Shown here: positions 13,482 through 13,931 of the stretch, one piece after another | Layout: each line of letters opens with the position of its first letter | Numbering within the stretch: the stretch's first letter is position 1 | Source of the DNA: Gaiellasilicea sp039914895 | GTDB lineage: Bacteria; Actinomycetota; Thermoleophilia; Gaiellales; Gaiellaceae | DNA length: 13,931 nucleotides | Reading direction: 5' to 3' | Assembly: GCA_039914895.1 (NCBI GenBank) | Contig: JBDSOJ010000061.1 | Location: 1-13,931, forward strand | Program-made: the position numbers and the translations under genes | The notes under the pieces: model-generated | The model's input: the letters and a program-made list of their open reading frames with translations, nothing else | Told to the model about the DNA's origin: nothing | The model's database searches: none

Positions 13482-13931
13482 CTGACCGAGGTCGCCGCTC
13501 AGCCCATCCAATCGCCGCCTGTGCATCGCTCGCTCGGCCTCACGGACGGGGAGCTCGACCGCATCGTCGACCTGCTCGGGCGCGAGCCGAACCACTTCGA
13601 ACTGGCGGTGTTCTCGCTCCTCTGGTCGGAGCACTGCGGCTACAAGCATTCGGCCCTCCTGCTGAAACGGCTTCCCTCCTCAGGTAAACGCGTGCTGCAG
13701 GGCCCCGGTGAGAACGCCGGCGTAATCGACCTCGGCGACGGGGAGGCGGTCTGCTTCAAGGTCGAGAGCCACAACCACCCGTCCGCGGTCGAGCCGTTCC
13801 AGGGAGCCGCGACCGGCGTCGGCGGGATCCTGCGCGACATCATCGCGATGGGCGCGCGGCCGATCGCGCTCCTCGACGGGCTGCGCTTCGCGCCCGGCGA
13901 TCCGCGCTTCGACCGCGCCGTCGCCGGGATC
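13482..13931 (+). CDS. purL: FGAM synthase large subunit PurL, N-terminal part (3' end outside window)
   Basis: PurL uses ammonia from PurQ to convert FGAR to FGAM with ATP. This is the small-type PurL that needs PurS and PurQ. About 150 residues are visible. HRSLGLTDGELDRIVDLLGR is followed by the linker motif LLWSEHCGYKHS (with the family's active-site His), QGPGENAGVIDLGDG, FKVESHNHPSAVEPFQGAAT (metal/ATP site) and GVGGILRDIIAMGARPIAL, all family hallmarks. The frame is open to the window end. The start is uncertain: CTG at 13482 would give L/M-TEVAAQPIQSPP and fits the upstream TACACT box. GTG at 13521 would give VHRSLGLTDGE, closer to the usual PurL N-terminus, but lacks a Shine-Dalgarno sequence. 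purL lies 6.8 kb from purQ, an unusual separation. Confidence 0.93.
   Translation, partial: MTEVAAQPIQSPPVHRSLGLTDGELDRIVDLLGREPNHFELAVFSLLWSEHCGYKHSALLLKRLPSSGKRVLQGPGENAGVIDLGDGEAVCFKVESHNHPSAVEPFQGAATGVGGILRDIIAMGARPIALLDGLRFAPGDPRFDRAVAGI

Overview
The window is a very GC-rich, gene-dense stretch of bacterial chromosome. Several things point to a high-GC actinobacterium, possibly a deep-branching soil class such as Thermoleophilia: GTG starts are frequent, purS and purQ are separate genes next to a small-type PurL, and several genes have a TANNNT box placed so that the transcript would start at the start codon (leaderless). The class assignment is an inference from protein resemblance and base composition. 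No rRNA, tRNA, CRISPR array or intact insertion sequence was seen.

Layout. (1) 2-331: the 3' end of purA (adenylosuccinate synthase). (2) 330-1031: a scar region. It holds a palindromic, MITE-like 165-bp element set against the purA stop codon. Next come two gene remnants that point away from each other and have both lost their 5' ends: a minus-strand tail ending in a WRVDNVYVDP-like motif, and a plus-strand HD-GYP domain tail with a 21-bp tandem repeat. (3) 1028-2244, minus: an AEC-family transporter and a small unknown gene. (4) 2302-6647, plus: purD and purB, each with its own apparent leaderless promoter, then purC, purS and purQ joined by short overlaps. (5) 6662-7393: a small unknown gene, the decayed start of a Ku (end-joining) gene, and a small Cys/His-rich protein gene. 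(6) 7411-9965, minus: gloA, a GAF-domain gene, a MOSC-domain gene and a proline-racemase-family gene, closely packed. (7) 9987-11096, plus: an M24 metallopeptidase, divergent from gloA. (8) 11169-13428, minus: two adjacent paralogous EamA/DMT transporters and a GNAT acetyltransferase, joined by 4-bp overlaps. (9) 13482-13931, plus: the start of purL.

How the genes work together. PurD, PurC and PurB catalyse successive or nearby steps of IMP synthesis. PurB and PurA also convert IMP to AMP. PurS, PurQ and PurL together form FGAM synthase, although purL lies 6.8 kb downstream of purSQ. The block between purQ and purL consists of unrelated housekeeping, detoxification and transport genes.

I did not find a convincing new multi-gene system. 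The most unusual items are the long palindromic element, the head-to-head gene truncation at a CTAG, the proline-racemase homologue in which Ser and Thr replace both catalytic cysteines, the Ku relic, and the repeated leaderless-promoter geometry, which also decides several start codons.
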